Shown here: positions 39,902 to 50,100 of the stretch, piece by piece | How the letters are laid out: each line of letters begins with the position of its first letter | How positions within the stretch are numbered: position 1 is the first letter of the stretch | Assembly (NCBI RefSeq): GCF_006874625.1 | Contig: NZ_CP030034.1 | Coordinates: 3,100,001 to 3,164,000 of the forward strand | Direction: 5' to 3' | From: Bdellovibrio sp. NC01 | GTDB lineage: Bacteria; Bdellovibrionota; Bdellovibrionia; Bdellovibrionales; Bdellovibrionaceae | Length of the DNA: 64,000 nt | The notes under the pieces: model-generated | The model's database searches: none | Seen by the model: the letters and a program-made list of their open reading frames with translations, nothing else | Told to the model about the DNA's origin: nothing | Made by a program: the position numbers and the translations under genes

Positions 39902-40279
39902 TTACTTCATTAGAATATTGATAAAGAAGCCCGAGAATAGATCGAACGTGCTGATGATCACACTAGAGATAAGAACCATCACAACACATACGATAGTCAT
40001 CGCAGTTGTGTCTTTACGTGAAGGCCATACTACTTTACGGATTTCGTTTACAACTTCGTCGCCCCAAGCACGAACGCGTGGGTTGAATTGCAAAGCTGCG
40101 AATACTGCAAAACCCAAAGCTACTGGAAGACCGTGTCTTACCAAGTCTGAGTCTGCTGCTCTTGCAACAACGCCGAATGCGCCAGCAAAAGCTTTAATAA
40201 GAAGAGAAGTGGTCAAACCTACAAGGGCACCAGCTGCAGCGAAACTCAGAGTCAAAACCTTAGCATTCGTTTTTTCCAT
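39902..40279 (-). CDS. secE: Preprotein translocase subunit SecE
   Basis: An essential clamp around SecY in the inner membrane. The 125-aa product has three hydrophobic segments, like E. coli SecE, and the conserved hinge [13 protein letters not shown] (about residues 85-97) before the last one. The ATG at 40279 has AAGGA 9 nt upstream; the frame open to 40360 runs into the tRNA-Trp gene and is not real there. It pairs with secY at 14238-15566. Confidence 0.94.
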   Translation of the reverse strand: MEKTNAKVLTLSFAAAGALVGLTTSLLIKAFAGAFGVVARAADSDLVRHGLPVALGFAVFAALQFNPRVRAWGDEVVNEIRKVVWPSRKDTTAMTIVCVVMVLISSVIISTFDLFSGFFINILMK

Positions 40280-40332
40280 GTATCTCATTCCTTGATGTAA
40301 ACCTACTCTGAATGAATCAGAGAGAAGCAAAT

Positions 40333-40408
40333 TGGCAGGGGCGGAGGGATTCGAACCCACGACCTAACGATTTGGAGTCGTTCGCTCTACCACTGGAGCT
40401 ACACCCCT
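40333..40408 (-). tRNA. tRNA-Trp (CCA anticodon)
   Basis: A 76-nt cloverleaf: acceptor AGGGGTG/CGCCCCT with one wobble, D-arm with GGTAGAGC, anticodon loop CTCCAAA (anticodon CCA), T-loop TTCGAAT, discriminator G and an encoded CCA. It lies between tuf and secE, as in several proteobacterial and deltaproteobacterial genomes, and is probably processed from their common transcript. Confidence 0.97.
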
Positions 40409-40418
40409 GCACGATCTT

Positions 40419-40527
40419 TGTTGATGACAAACGACTCGTACGAATCACTTCTCATCAACATCCAAAAATATAGTTTTGGAGACTGCCAAGAAACACCGAG
40501 GGGGACCCTTTTGTCAAGGAGTCCCCC
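40419..40527 (-). promoter_or_regulatory. Three consecutive hairpins between tuf and tRNA-Trp
   Basis: The perfect stems are TGTTGATGA/TCATCAACA (40419-40460), TCCAAAA/TTTTGGA (40461-40480) and GGGGGACCCTT paired with AAGGaGTCCCCC (40500-40527, one bulged A). The last is very stable but has no T-run after it on the minus strand. They may act as partial terminator, RNase processing sites or tuf 3'-end stabiliser. Confidence 0.6.
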
Positions 40528-40564
40528 GGGTGATTTTAACTTAGCCTATGCTGCGTTAAAAATC

Positions 40565-41755
40565 CTACTCAAGGATTTCTACAACTACGCCGGCGCCTAC
40601 TGTACGGCCACCTTCGCGGATTGCGAAACGCAATTCTTTTTCCATAGCGATTGGAGCGATCAACTCAACTGCCAATTCAACACGGTCACCAGGCATAACC
40701 ATTTCAGTTCCAGCTTTCAAAGTACAAACGCCAGTTACGTCAGTTGTACGGAAGTAGAATTGAGGACGGTAACCATTGAAGAATGGAGTATGACGACCAC
40801 CTTCTTCTTTAGTAAGGATGTAAGCCTCAGCTTTGAATTTTTTGTGAGGTTTAACTGAACCTGGTTTAGCCAAAACTTGACCACGTTCAACTTCTTCTTT
40901 TTTAGTACCACGAAGAAGAACACCGCAGTTATCGCCAGCTTGACCTTCATCAAGAAGTTTACGGAACATCTCGATACCAGTTACTGTAGTTTTTTGAGTT
41001 GGACGGATACCGATGATTTCGATCTCGTCACCAACTTTAACGATACCACGCTCTACACGGCCAGTAACAACTGTACCACGACCAGAGATAGAGAATACGT
41101 CCTCTACTGGCATCAAGAAAGTTTTGTCAGTTGCACGAACTGGTTCTGGGATATAAGCGTCGCAAGCGTCCATCAATTTCATGATAGCTGGGCGACCGAT
41201 TTCAGAAGTATCACCTTCCAAAGCTTTCAAAGCAGAACCTTTTACTACTGGGATTTCATCGCCAGGGAATTCGTACTTAGAAAGAAGTTCGCGAACTTCA
41301 AGCTCAACAAGCTCAAGAAGTTCTTTATCGTCAACCATGTCTACTTTGTTCATGAAAACAACTAGAGCAGGTACACCTACTTGACGAGCAAGAAGGATAT
41401 GCTCACGAGTTTGTGGCATAGGACCGTCAGCTGAAGATACAACTAGGATAGCGCCGTCCATTTGAGCAGCACCAGTGATCATGTTTTTTACGTAGTCGGC
41501 ATGGCCTGGGCAGTCAACGTGAGCGTAGTGACGTTTGTCAGTTTCGTACTCAACGTGAGTTGTAGAGATAGTGATACCACGTTCTCTCTCTTCAGGAGAC
41601 TTATCGATTTGATCGTAAGACATCGCCTGAGCTTTACCAGCTGCTGCAAGAGTAGTAGTGATAGCAGCAGTCAAAGTTGTTTTACCATGGTCAACGTGAC
41701 CGATTGTGCCGATATTTACGTGCGGCTTCGAGCGGTTAAATTTCTCTTTAGACAT
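40565..41755 (-). CDS. tuf: Elongation factor Tu
   Basis: Delivers aminoacyl-tRNA to the ribosome. The 396-aa protein has G1 [14 protein letters not shown] (about residues 19-32), G3 [14 protein letters not shown]4 NKVD, and the domain II/III sequences. It is the only tuf copy in the window, set between tRNA-Gly and tRNA-Trp instead of after fusA. It has an AGGAGG ribosome site and an 89-nt spacer from the tRNA. Confidence 0.98.
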   Translation of the reverse strand: MSKEKFNRSKPHVNIGTIGHVDHGKTTLTAAITTTLAAAGKAQAMSYDQIDKSPEERERGITISTTHVEYETDKRHYAHVDCPGHADYVKNMITGAAQMDGAILVVSSADGPMPQTREHILLARQVGVPALVVFMNKVDMVDDKELLELVELEVRELLSKYEFPGDEIPVVKGSALKALEGDTSEIGRPAIMKLMDACDAYIPEPVRATDKTFLMPVEDVFSISGRGTVVTGRVERGIVKVGDEIEIIGIRPTQKTTVTGIEMFRKLLDEGQAGDNCGVLLRGTKKEEVERGQVLAKPGSVKPHKKFKAEAYILTKEEGGRHTPFFNGYRPQFYFRTTDVTGVCTLKAGTEMVMPGDRVELAVELIAPIAMEKELRFAIREGGRTVGAGVVVEILE

Positions 41756-41844
41756 TATTCCTCCTGCAGAGAATCTATTAATTACTTAAGCAAACTCAAA
41801 AACAATTAAAAAATCTAAAACTAGCAACAAGTGGAGCCCTAAAT

Positions 41845-41921
41845 TGGAGCGGGAGACGGGTCTCGAACCCGCAACCCTCTGCTTGGAAGGCAGATACTCT
41901 AGCCAATTGAGCTACTCCCGC
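41845..41921 (-). tRNA. tRNA-Gly (TCC anticodon)
   Basis: A 77-nt cloverleaf with perfect acceptor GCGGGAG/CTCCCGC, anticodon loop CTTCCAA (TCC), T-arm GCGGG-TTCGAGA-CCCGT and encoded CCA. It is third in the Thr-Tyr-Gly cluster before tuf. Confidence 0.97.
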
Positions 41922-41972
41922 CCATCAGACATCATCGTTGCAAATTTCCCAGAGAAAACATTCAGAAAAAAA

Positions 41973-42058
41973 TGGTGGGCAGGGAAGGATTCGAACCTTC
42001 GTAGACGTAAGCCAACGGATTTACAGTCCGTCCCCTTTAGCCACTCGGGCACCTACCC
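41973..42058 (-). tRNA. tRNA-Tyr (GTA anticodon)
   Basis: An 86-nt class II tRNA with a long variable arm (TGGCTTACGTCTAC), acceptor GGGTAGG/CCTGCCC, anticodon loop CTGTAAA (GTA), discriminator A and encoded CCA. It is second in the cluster. Confidence 0.97.
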
Positions 42059-42090
42059 ATTTTTCTTTTAAATGCTTACTCAGAGAAATT

Positions 42091-42166
42091 TGGAGCTGGT
42101 TATGGGACTCGAACCCGCAACCTGCTGATTACAAATCAGCTGCTCTACCAATTGAGCTAAACCAGC
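42091..42166 (-). tRNA. tRNA-Thr (TGT anticodon)
   Basis: A 76-nt cloverleaf with acceptor GCTGGTT/AACCAGC, anticodon loop TTTGTAA (TGT) and encoded CCA. The T stem GCGGG/CCCAT carries one C-A mismatch and one G-T pair, an oddity in an otherwise regular tRNA. It is first gene after the promoter at 42187-42216. Confidence 0.95.
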
Positions 42167-42186
42167 TTACCTGAGATAACCGAAAC

Positions 42187-42216
42187 GTTATATTGGAAAA
42201 AATCTACATTCGTCAA
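42187..42216 (-). promoter_or_regulatory. Promoter of the tRNA-tuf-secE unit
   Basis: -35 TTGACG (42211-42216) and -10 ATATAA (42188-42193, 17-nt spacer) or TATAAC (18-nt spacer) lie immediately after the rlmB stop. RNA would start near 42180, about 14 nt before tRNA-Thr. This promoter separates tRNA-tuf expression from the purine operon. Confidence 0.7.
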
Positions 42217-42222
42217 AGATAA

Positions 42223-43098
42223 TTATTCGTCAGACTGTGATTTTTTACGATTGCCGCGCGGCGCGTGCTGTCTCAATGTTTCGGTAAGAGCCATTGCGGT
42301 GGCTACCGATGCATTATAAGACGCCGATGCACTCGACTGCGGAATGAAAACTAATTCATCACACAATCTTTCTGTTGTCACTCTTAAACCTTTATCTTCT
42401 GCACCGATTGCCCAAACAACCTTTTCAGGAAGGTCTAATTCGAAAATTGATCGCGTTCCGCGAGGACTCAAACCGAAAATCCAATAACCTAAATTTTTCA
42501 ATTCTTCCGCATGCTTACTGAAGTTTGTTGTCGCTTCAACAGGCACATGTTCAACACCGCCACACGCAACTTTATGCACTGTGGGAGTTAGACCCACCGC
42601 GCGGTCTTCGGGAATTAAAACACCATGTGCACCCGTCAACCATGATGTTCGAACGATCGCACCCAGGTTGTGCGGATCTTCGATACCATCCAACATGAGC
42701 ACTACTGATTTATCGTGTTTCGCGAAATTCTTTGCATCAAATTCAGGCGCTCCATCGACAAAAACAGCCGCCCCTTGATGAGACGATCCAAATTTATCAA
42801 TTACAGACTCTTGTCGAGTATCGATCTTCACACCCTGTCTGCGTGCAAGCGCTTCAAGCTCTTTCAAATCAGCAGAATTTTCCCAGCCATTTTTCAACCA
42901 CATGCCCTTCACTTTCTTAGGGCGAATAAGCAATGCTTCGCGAATCGCGTGATTGCCAACGACAATACGCCACTCTCGAGGAATTTGATTTTCCGAGCGA
43001 GGAGCATGCTGCTGCTGAGGGCGACCGCCCTGCTGGGGACGACCACCTTGTTGTGGACGAGAGTTTTTTTGTGGAGGACGGGAATTATTTCTCTTCAT
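42223..43098 (-). CDS. rlmB: 23S rRNA 2'-O-ribose methyltransferase, RlmB/TrmH family
   Basis: A SPOUT-fold methyltransferase that probably modifies G2251 of 23S rRNA (E. coli numbering) in the P loop. The motifs are DGIEDPHNLGAIVRTSW (about residues 135-151), AIGAEDKGLR, and IPQSSASASYNASVATAMAL. The first 37 residues are a Pro/Gln/Gly/Arg repeat tail (GGRPQQ twice) of likely disorder and RNA affinity. It overlaps pyrF by 14 nt and closes the purine operon. The exact target (RlmB versus TrmH type) is inferred. Confidence 0.88.
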   Translation of the reverse strand: MKRNNSRPPQKNSRPQQGGRPQQGGRPQQQHAPRSENQIPREWRIVVGNHAIREALLIRPKKVKGMWLKNGWENSADLKELEALARRQGVKIDTRQESVIDKFGSSHQGAAVFVDGAPEFDAKNFAKHDKSVVLMLDGIEDPHNLGAIVRTSWLTGAHGVLIPEDRAVGLTPTVHKVACGGVEHVPVEATTNFSKHAEELKNLGYWIFGLSPRGTRSIFELDLPEKVVWAIGAEDKGLRVTTERLCDELVFIPQSSASASYNASVATAMALTETLRQHAPRGNRKKSQSDE

Positions 43099-43804
43099 AT
43101 ACTGCCATTACGAATTCTGTTGCTGCTTCTTTTATATTTTTTGCCTCTAAAATCGGGCGACCGATCACTAAAGCAGAAGCACCTAGGTTTAAAGCCTCTT
43201 TAGGACCCATGATACGTTTTTGATCGCCAGAAGCGTGCATATTATTGCGAATTCCCGGCGTGACAAGGTAGAGGCCGCGATTTTGTAAAAGGTCTAACTC
43301 GTGAGGCGAACAAACGATGCTTGAAAGCCCCGATTCTTGAACCAAAGTTGCAAGATCACTCACATGCTGAGCGATCGGCTGCGGTTTCAAATTGCTCGGC
43401 AAAGAGTTTTGATCCCACGAAGTTAGAATCGTCACGGCAAGGATTTTAAAAGGGCGAATTTGATTCAGCTCTTTTTCAACTTCCGCCATTTTTTTCAAGG
43501 CTTCTGAACCGCTTAGCGCATGAACTGTTACCAGAGAGGCGCCCGCATCAAAGCTTGCTCTGACTGCGGCTTCCATTGTCGAAGGAATATCGAAGTGTTT
43601 ATTGTCGAGGAAGATGGGACCACGTTGCGCGATCTCTTTCACGAACTCCATGCCGTAGCGTAGACACAAACGGGGCCCGAGTTTAAAGCCCCCTACGATA
43701 TCTGAAAGCTGATCCGCGATTTGAAGTGCTTGCTCTTTCGTATCAACGTCAAGGGCAAGAATGATAGGATTGTTCATCGGGCGGGCTTTCACGTTTCTAT
43801 TCAT
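43085..43804 (-). CDS. pyrF: Orotidine 5'-phosphate decarboxylase
   Basis: Makes UMP from OMP, the last step of pyrimidine synthesis. The 239-aa TIM barrel has the catalytic array IFLDNKHFDIPSTM (about residues 69-82, the DxKxxDIP pattern) and the C-terminal phosphate-binding VTPGIR and ASALVIGRPI motifs. AAGGAG stands 7 nt before the ATG. It is a pyrimidine gene inside the purine operon, 36 nt after purM. Confidence 0.95.
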   Translation of the reverse strand: MNRNVKARPMNNPIILALDVDTKEQALQIADQLSDIVGGFKLGPRLCLRYGMEFVKEIAQRGPIFLDNKHFDIPSTMEAAVRASFDAGASLVTVHALSGSEALKKMAEVEKELNQIRPFKILAVTILTSWDQNSLPSNLKPQPIAQHVSDLATLVQESGLSSIVCSPHELDLLQNRGLYLVTPGIRNNMHASGDQKRIMGPKEALNLGASALVIGRPILEAKNIKEAATEFVMAVYEEK

Positions 43805-43840
43805 AGAAAACTCCTTCCCGGCAATCCTATCTTACGTCAC

Positions 43841-44836
43841 TTAAGAGTTGAAGTGAATTTCACCGTGGCCTTTTTCGATGTGTCCCAATCTCCAACATTT
43901 TTCCCCGATATTTTGCAGGGCGCGCTGCATGTTTTCTGCCTGATTTTTCTTCACCAGTAATACCAAACCCACACCCATATTAAAGGTGCGATACAACTCT
44001 TCTTGCGGAAGACTCGCGCGATCGGCAATAACACGGAAAACTTCGGGAAGTTCTGACAGCTTTGGCCATGCATTGATTTGATAATCGAATTTTTCACTTA
44101 TGCGCGGGATATTGTGAATTCCTCCACCCGTGATATGCGCCATTGCTAAAATCGCCTGCGGAAAACTTTCCTTGAGTGACTTCACTAGATTTACGTAGAT
44201 CCTGGTTGGCGTAAGAAGATCTTTTTTAATAGCTAATTCACCTTCCTTAACAAGCTTTCGAACAAGCGAATATCCGTTTGAATGAAACCCGCTCGATGCG
44301 ATCCCCAATAGAACATCGCCTTCTTGCATATTTTCTTCTTTGTACATGTCCTGAGGGTTCAGATCGCCAACGCTGAAACCTGCAAGATCGTATTCATCTT
44401 GTTGGTACATGCCTGGCATCTCTGCCGTTTCACCGCCGATCAAGGCCATGCCCGATTGTTTGCAGCCATCCACCATACCCGCGATGAGTTCTTCGCTGAC
44501 TTGCGTATTCAGTTTTCCGAAGGCCATATAATCCAGGAAAAATAATGGTTTTGCGCCCACACACAAAAGGTCGTTCACACACATCGCAACCAAATCGATA
44601 CCGACACCGTAGTGTTGATTCATCTCTTGCGCGAGTTTCAGTTTCGTTCCCACGCCATCCGTGCACGAGGCCAGCATACGATCTTCAGCAAGCTTATAGA
44701 GGGCCGCGAAGCCACCAATCCCCTGCACTACATTTTGGTTATGTGTCGATGGCACAAGCATTTTGATTTTTTCAACGAAAGCATCCGCTTTCACGATATC
44801 GACACCCGCTTTTGCGTAATCAATAACTTCAGACAT
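43841..44836 (-). CDS. purM: Phosphoribosylformylglycinamidine cyclo-ligase (AIR synthase)
   Basis: Closes the imidazole ring: FGAM + ATP to AIR. The 331-aa protein starts with the family's YAKAGVDIVKADAFVEKIK and has GVGTKLKLA and LIGGETAEMPGMY, the ATP/FGAM-binding signatures. It is 12 nt after purH. Confidence 0.97.
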   Translation of the reverse strand: MSEVIDYAKAGVDIVKADAFVEKIKMLVPSTHNQNVVQGIGGFAALYKLAEDRMLASCTDGVGTKLKLAQEMNQHYGVGIDLVAMCVNDLLCVGAKPLFFLDYMAFGKLNTQVSEELIAGMVDGCKQSGMALIGGETAEMPGMYQQDEYDLAGFSVGDLNPQDMYKEENMQEGDVLLGIASSGFHSNGYSLVRKLVKEGELAIKKDLLTPTRIYVNLVKSLKESFPQAILAMAHITGGGIHNIPRISEKFDYQINAWPKLSELPEVFRVIADRASLPQEELYRTFNMGVGLVLLVKKNQAENMQRALQNIGEKCWRLGHIEKGHGEIHFNS

Positions 44837-44848
44837 ATATTTCGTCCT

Positions 44849-46369
44849 TTAGTGTAAGAAATGACGACGACCTGTAAACATCATCGCGATACCTTGTTTG
44901 TCTGCTTCTGCAATCACTTCTTGATCTTTGATCGAGCCACCTGGTTGCACGATGTATTTCACACCGACTTTCGCTGCGATTTCGATCGAGTCTGCGAAGG
45001 GAAAGAATGCATCGGATGCCAGCACCATTTGGGAGGCATCTTTAATGCCCTTATCTTGCAAACGCGGGATCACCAGTTTTTCAATGCAATCGACACGATT
45101 TGTTTGACCAGATCCTAGTGTGACCATTTCAAACTCGCTGCCATTCTGTGCGCAGACGGCAATGGCGTTGCTCTTTAAGTTTTTCACACACAAGAACGCA
45201 AATGCTGCGAGCTTTTGTTTTTCCTGCGGGAATGATGTGTGCGTCACCGTTTTAAAATCTGCCGTCGAGAACGTATCTTTTTGCTGCAGTAAAGCGCCGC
45301 CTTCCAGGCTGCGAATTTGCCATGCGTTTTCTTTCTTAAGATCTAATTCAACCAAACGGCAATTTTTCTTAAGCATCATCTGGGCTGCGGGAGAAAAACC
45401 AGGTGCTTGAATCACTTCAACGAATTTATCCTGGAAGAAGACCGCGATTTCCTCAGTGACTGGGAAACTCAGGGCGAGAACTCCTCCAAAAGAGCTTTTT
45501 TCGTCGCCCTTCCATGCCATTTGCAACGCACGCAGTGGAGTTTCAGCGATCGCCATTCCACAAGGTGTATTATGTTTTACAACGACAACCGATGGATGAG
45601 TGTAATCCCCTTGCCACGCCCACATATCTTTCAATGCTTGTGCCGCAAAGTCAGCATCCAGGAAGTTATTGTAAGACATTTCTTTGCCTTGCAGAGATTC
45701 CTTGTGTGCTAAGCCTTCAGTGAAAGGGTCTTGCAATAAGACGGCGCTTTGATGTGGATTTTCTCCGTATCTTAATTGCTTACCACTTGCTTGCGTCAAA
45801 TAACCGGCAATCGCCATGTCATAGAATGCTGTCATTGTGAAAACTTTGGCTGCACACATTTGGCGGAACGGCAAAGTCGTCGCACCGTTGTTTTCGTTAA
45901 ATTCTTTCATGAAAGCGCCATATTGCTCGGGACTCGAAAGAACTGTCACGGCAGCGTGGTTTTTTGCCGCTGCACGAAGCATTGTCGGACCACCGATATC
46001 AATGTTTTCAACACACTCTGCAAACGGAGCTTGTTTTTTTAAGGTCTCGTGGAAGGGATAAAGATTTACCACGACAAGATCAATCGCTTCGATATTAAGA
46101 TCTTTCGCAGTCTGCAAATCATTGCTGTCGTCACGTCGGAACAGAAGTGCTGAAGAGATTTCAAAGCTTAAGGTTTTCATGCGTCCTTGAAATGCTTCGG
46201 GATTACCGCTGACTTTTTCAACCGGAGTCACTGTAAAACCCGCTTGCTCCAGAGATTTTGCAGTTCCTCCGCTAGCAATCAATTCAACGTGATGTTTGGT
46301 CAATGCGTGGGCGAGTTCAATCAGACCCGTTTTGTCAGAGACACTTAAAAGAGCTCTTTTAATCGTCAT
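44849..46369 (-). CDS. purH: AICAR transformylase / IMP cyclohydrolase
   Basis: A bifunctional enzyme for the last two steps to IMP. The N-terminal MGS-like cyclohydrolase (RALLSVSDKTGLIELAHALT, SGGTAKSLEQAG) takes about 190 residues; the transformylase has RYGENPHQSAVLL and the catalytic VKHNTPCGMA. Length 506 aa is normal. It overlaps purQ by 4 nt (ATGA). The purE-to-purH genes here overlap without gaps. Confidence 0.97.
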   Translation of the reverse strand: MTIKRALLSVSDKTGLIELAHALTKHHVELIASGGTAKSLEQAGFTVTPVEKVSGNPEAFQGRMKTLSFEISSALLFRRDDSNDLQTAKDLNIEAIDLVVVNLYPFHETLKKQAPFAECVENIDIGGPTMLRAAAKNHAAVTVLSSPEQYGAFMKEFNENNGATTLPFRQMCAAKVFTMTAFYDMAIAGYLTQASGKQLRYGENPHQSAVLLQDPFTEGLAHKESLQGKEMSYNNFLDADFAAQALKDMWAWQGDYTHPSVVVVKHNTPCGMAIAETPLRALQMAWKGDEKSSFGGVLALSFPVTEEIAVFFQDKFVEVIQAPGFSPAAQMMLKKNCRLVELDLKKENAWQIRSLEGGALLQQKDTFSTADFKTVTHTSFPQEKQKLAAFAFLCVKNLKSNAIAVCAQNGSEFEMVTLGSGQTNRVDCIEKLVIPRLQDKGIKDASQMVLASDAFFPFADSIEIAAKVGVKYIVQPGGSIKDQEVIAEADKQGIAMMFTGRRHFLH

Positions 46370-47103
46370 GAGTGTTGTCCTTTCAAATATTTCACAGCAG
46401 ATTTAAAAAATTCGAGCCCGTAAGCAGTTCCTTCGAAAGGAAGATGCCAGTCGTAAACCGCCGCCTCGGGGTGAGGCATCAGTGCGAAAACCAAACCGGA
46501 GGGATCACAAACGCCAGCGATCCGATCGACCGCGCCGTTAAAGTTTTCTTTGTAGCGCAGAACGACCTGATTATTATTGTGAAGGCCCATAAGAACTTCT
46601 TCACTTTGACAAATGAAGCGGCCTTCACCGTGACGTGCTGGCAGGACAAATTCATTCGGCAGATATTGAGTCCACACACAAGGGCTTTGCGCATTTCTTT
46701 CGAGTGTCACCCACTTATTTTCAAAATGACCTTGTTCGTTTTTAATCAGCGAACACGTTTTTTGAAAGTTCGCATCAGGCAAAAGACCTAAGCGAATCAA
46801 AGCTTGAAAGCCGTTACAGATACCTAGAACTGGAAACTTCTTTACAAAAGCTTGCAGTTCTTTTTTCACGAAGCGTTCTAGCTTTAATGATAAAACTTGT
46901 CCGCTTCCTAAATGGTCTCCGAATGAAAAACCGCCGGGGATCACCATGGCCTGAAAGTTTTCAAGCATCGTGGGATTGGCAGTCAGTTCATTGATGTGAA
47001 CTTTCTGTGCTTTGCCGCCAGCAAGCTCTACAGCTTTGGCCGTTTCATTTTCACAGTTAATTCCGTCGCCCCAAAGAACAAGAAAATTAGGAGTGATAGA
47101 CAT
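46366..47103 (-). CDS. purQ: FGAM synthase glutaminase subunit
   Basis: A class I glutamine amidotransferase feeding ammonia to PurL. The nucleophile is in VLGICNGFQAL (Cys near residue 95) and the His/Glu pair in MPHPEA near residue 215. The GGFSFGDHLGSG loop is conserved. Length is 245 aa. It overlaps the purL stop by 17 nt. Confidence 0.95.
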   Translation of the reverse strand: MSITPNFLVLWGDGINCENETAKAVELAGGKAQKVHINELTANPTMLENFQAMVIPGGFSFGDHLGSGQVLSLKLERFVKKELQAFVKKFPVLGICNGFQALIRLGLLPDANFQKTCSLIKNEQGHFENKWVTLERNAQSPCVWTQYLPNEFVLPARHGEGRFICQSEEVLMGLHNNNQVVLRYKENFNGAVDRIAGVCDPSGLVFALMPHPEAAVYDWHLPFEGTAYGLEFFKSAVKYLKGQHS

Positions 47104-50100
47104 TTAAAACTCCTTCTGACCAAAGTTGACGAAGTGTCTGTAAATCCGCTTCGTGTGATTCGCTATTGAATGACCATTTCAATTTAGTATCTGCCGTCAC
47201 CACGCCGAGTGAAGTCGCCGCAGAACCAAAATGCTGTAAAAATGACTGTTCGTTTTCGTCTTTCACAGAGACTACAAACAAAGAGCCCATCTCGGACCAC
47301 AGCTCGTTCCATGTGAAAGAGTTCAGATTCACGGCGGCTGCGAGCTCATTTCCGAAGCACGCTTCACTTATTGCCGACATCAGACCACCCTCTGAAATGT
47401 CATGGCATGATTCAAGGAGGTTTAGCTGCGTTGCTTGAAAGATCTGACGATACAGTTGAGAGTTTGCTTTCAGGTCTGGATATTCTGGTGCAATCTCGCT
47501 CGTTTTAAATTCTTGTGCGAAGACCGAAGCAATTAAGCTTTTCGTCGTTTTTCCAAGCAAATAAATTTTGTCGCCGGCATTTTTGAAAAAGCCCGTGACA
47601 GCTTGGCGTGTGTCAGGGACTTGGGCAATTCCGGTCACCAATAACGTTGGTGGAACCGAGATCTTCACTGTATGACCTGATTTTGTTTTACCAATGAAAT
47701 CATTCTTCATACTGTCTTTGCCACTGACAAGAGGTGCGCGATACGCAACAGCCGCATCATAAAGCCCCGCACAGGCACGAACAAGTTGCGCCATCTTATG
47801 TTCTGCATCTGGATTTGATTGCTTCGGCGTAGGATCTGGCCAGCAGAAGTTGTCCACCAGTGCGATTTTATCGGGATTCGCTCCCGCTGAAACAAGATTG
47901 CGAATCGTTTCATCCACTGCTTTTTGCGCCATCAAATAAGTGTCGTGATAGGAAAGTTGCGGGCACAGGCCATTCGCAACGGCCAGACCGTTGTTGTCCT
48001 GGCCTCCGTGCATGGCTAAATCTAAAATACCCGCGTTGTTAGCGCCTTGTTGAGTTTTACCACCGTATGGTTTCATACGCGTCGCCGCTTGAACTTCGTG
48101 ATCGTAATAACGCACCAAAGGTTCGCGTGAAGCCACGTTCGGAGAGCTTAAAACTGTTTTCAAAACTTCTGCGATATTCGCGGAAGTAGGAGCCATCTCT
48201 TTTTTTGCATGTTCGCGATGATATTCTTGATACGCTTTAGGTCCGGCAAAATGCGCTTTTAATTTCATGCGCTCAAGACCTTCATGCAAGAAGTGCAGAT
48301 CTAACAATGCCAATGGTTGTTCATTGTGGTGAATTTCAAATTTGCCCGAGGAGTTAAATTCACCTAGGCAAGTCGCTTCCACACCCATGTGTTGAGCCAA
48401 TGCCATGAAAGCTTGTAGATTCTGGGGAATAACTGCGAAGGACATGCGTTCTTGCGATTCGCTGACTAGCATTTCCCAAAATTCTAAGCCCTGGTACTTC
48501 ACAGGATGTTTTGCCAAGTCCATGCGCGCGCCGCCTGACATTTGCGCCATTTCGCCGATGGAAGAACTGATTCCGCCAGCGCCATTGTCGGTGATGGCTT
48601 TAATAAGCCCCTTATCGCGAGCGATCATTGTAAAATCCAACAAACGTTTTTGCGTGATGCTGTCACCGATTTGCACAACGTTTGAAGCAATATGATCGTT
48701 AAGTTCTAAAGAGCTAAATGTTGCTCCATGCACGCCGTCTTTTCCTAAACGCCCACCGGCTACAACAATCAAGTCCCCTGCATCGATGGTTTTTAGCTCA
48801 CTGTTTTGCCCCTGTACTTTTTTAGGCATCACTCCGACTGAACCAACAAAAATCAACGGCTTGGCTGCGAATTCGCTAGCAAATTGGAAAGCGCCGTTGA
48901 TTGTTGGAATACCACTTTGATTGCCACCCTCTTCGACTCCTTGATGGACACCGCGGAAGATGAAGCTTGGGTCTTTTAAAAGTTCAGGGCGTTTGCCGTC
49001 ATCAGTCTTTGGGAAAAGATCTTTTTGCGACAAACAAAAGACATCCATATTTGCGACCGGTTTTGCACCCAATCCACAACCCAGGATGTCGCGATTCACA
49101 CCAAGAATGCCAGTGATGGCTCCCCCGAAGGGGTCAAGGGCTGATGGACTGTTGTGAGTTTCAACTTTTACACAGACATTGATGTTTTCATCAAAATCAA
49201 CAATGCCTGCATTGTCTTTAAAAACAGAAACCAAATATCCGCAGTCTTGTAGCGACTTTGTTGCCGCCTGAATATATGACTTATAAAGACTTGTGATTTT
49301 CTTCGTACCTAATTGCGGAAAATCGCCAGCTTCTTCAGAGTATTCCACCTCGGCCGCGAAAATTTTATGTTTACAGTGCTCACTCCATGTTTGCGCCAAG
49401 CACTCAAGCTCCACTTCGGTGATTTTTCCACTCCAACCCAAGGCTGCACGTTGCGCTGTCTGTTCTGGTGTAGAGAAATGACGAATGATGGTGTCAATTT
49501 CTTGATGGCTGAGTGCCAAACCTTTTTCGGTATTTAATTTTTCTAAAATCGCAAATTCAAGAGAGAATAATTTTAAATCTGGCGCTTGCTGTTGTGGTAA
49601 AGCCCAATAGCTGTGAAAACCTGCGAAGTGATTTTGTTTCGCAAGTTCTGTTCCAGTATGAACTTCGACCTTGTTTAATAAAGGATTCGCTAACGTTTTA
49701 AAAAGAGTTTTGTGAATTTGCTCTTGCGACAGATCACCACGCAATTCGATCTGCCATCCGCTATGCACTTCGATGTCAAAGTTTTGCCATGGAAGTGCGG
49801 AAACTTTTGACGACGACAATTCTTCTGATACGAGCATCAATGCTTCAGTCGCAGAACGGGCCCAGTTATCTGTAACCCCCGACAGAAAGCGAACCTCGGC
49901 ATAAATGCGGTCATCTTGAAACCTAGGAAAGCCTTCGACGAGGTCTTCACTGATCGGATCACAAAAAACGCGGTTCAAGTATTTATGGACCGTGTGCGTT
50001 TGAAAGGCCTGCGGAGTTTTTTCCAGCAACCAGAACACTCGTGATAAACGAAGTTCTTGAATGTCAGCGTGTTCAGCAAATGCTTTACGAAGATTATCTT

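Noticed and set aside
39902-40360. Longer SecE start
   Set aside because: It would extend the protein into the tRNA-Trp gene; the ATG at 40279 has a ribosome site.
41844-42174. Short plus-strand open frames of 75-78 codons
   Set aside because: They are translations across the antisense of tRNA-Gly, Tyr and Thr.
42980-43080. CRISPR-like short repeats
   Set aside because: They are in-frame coding repeats (GGRPQQ) of a few units without spacers.
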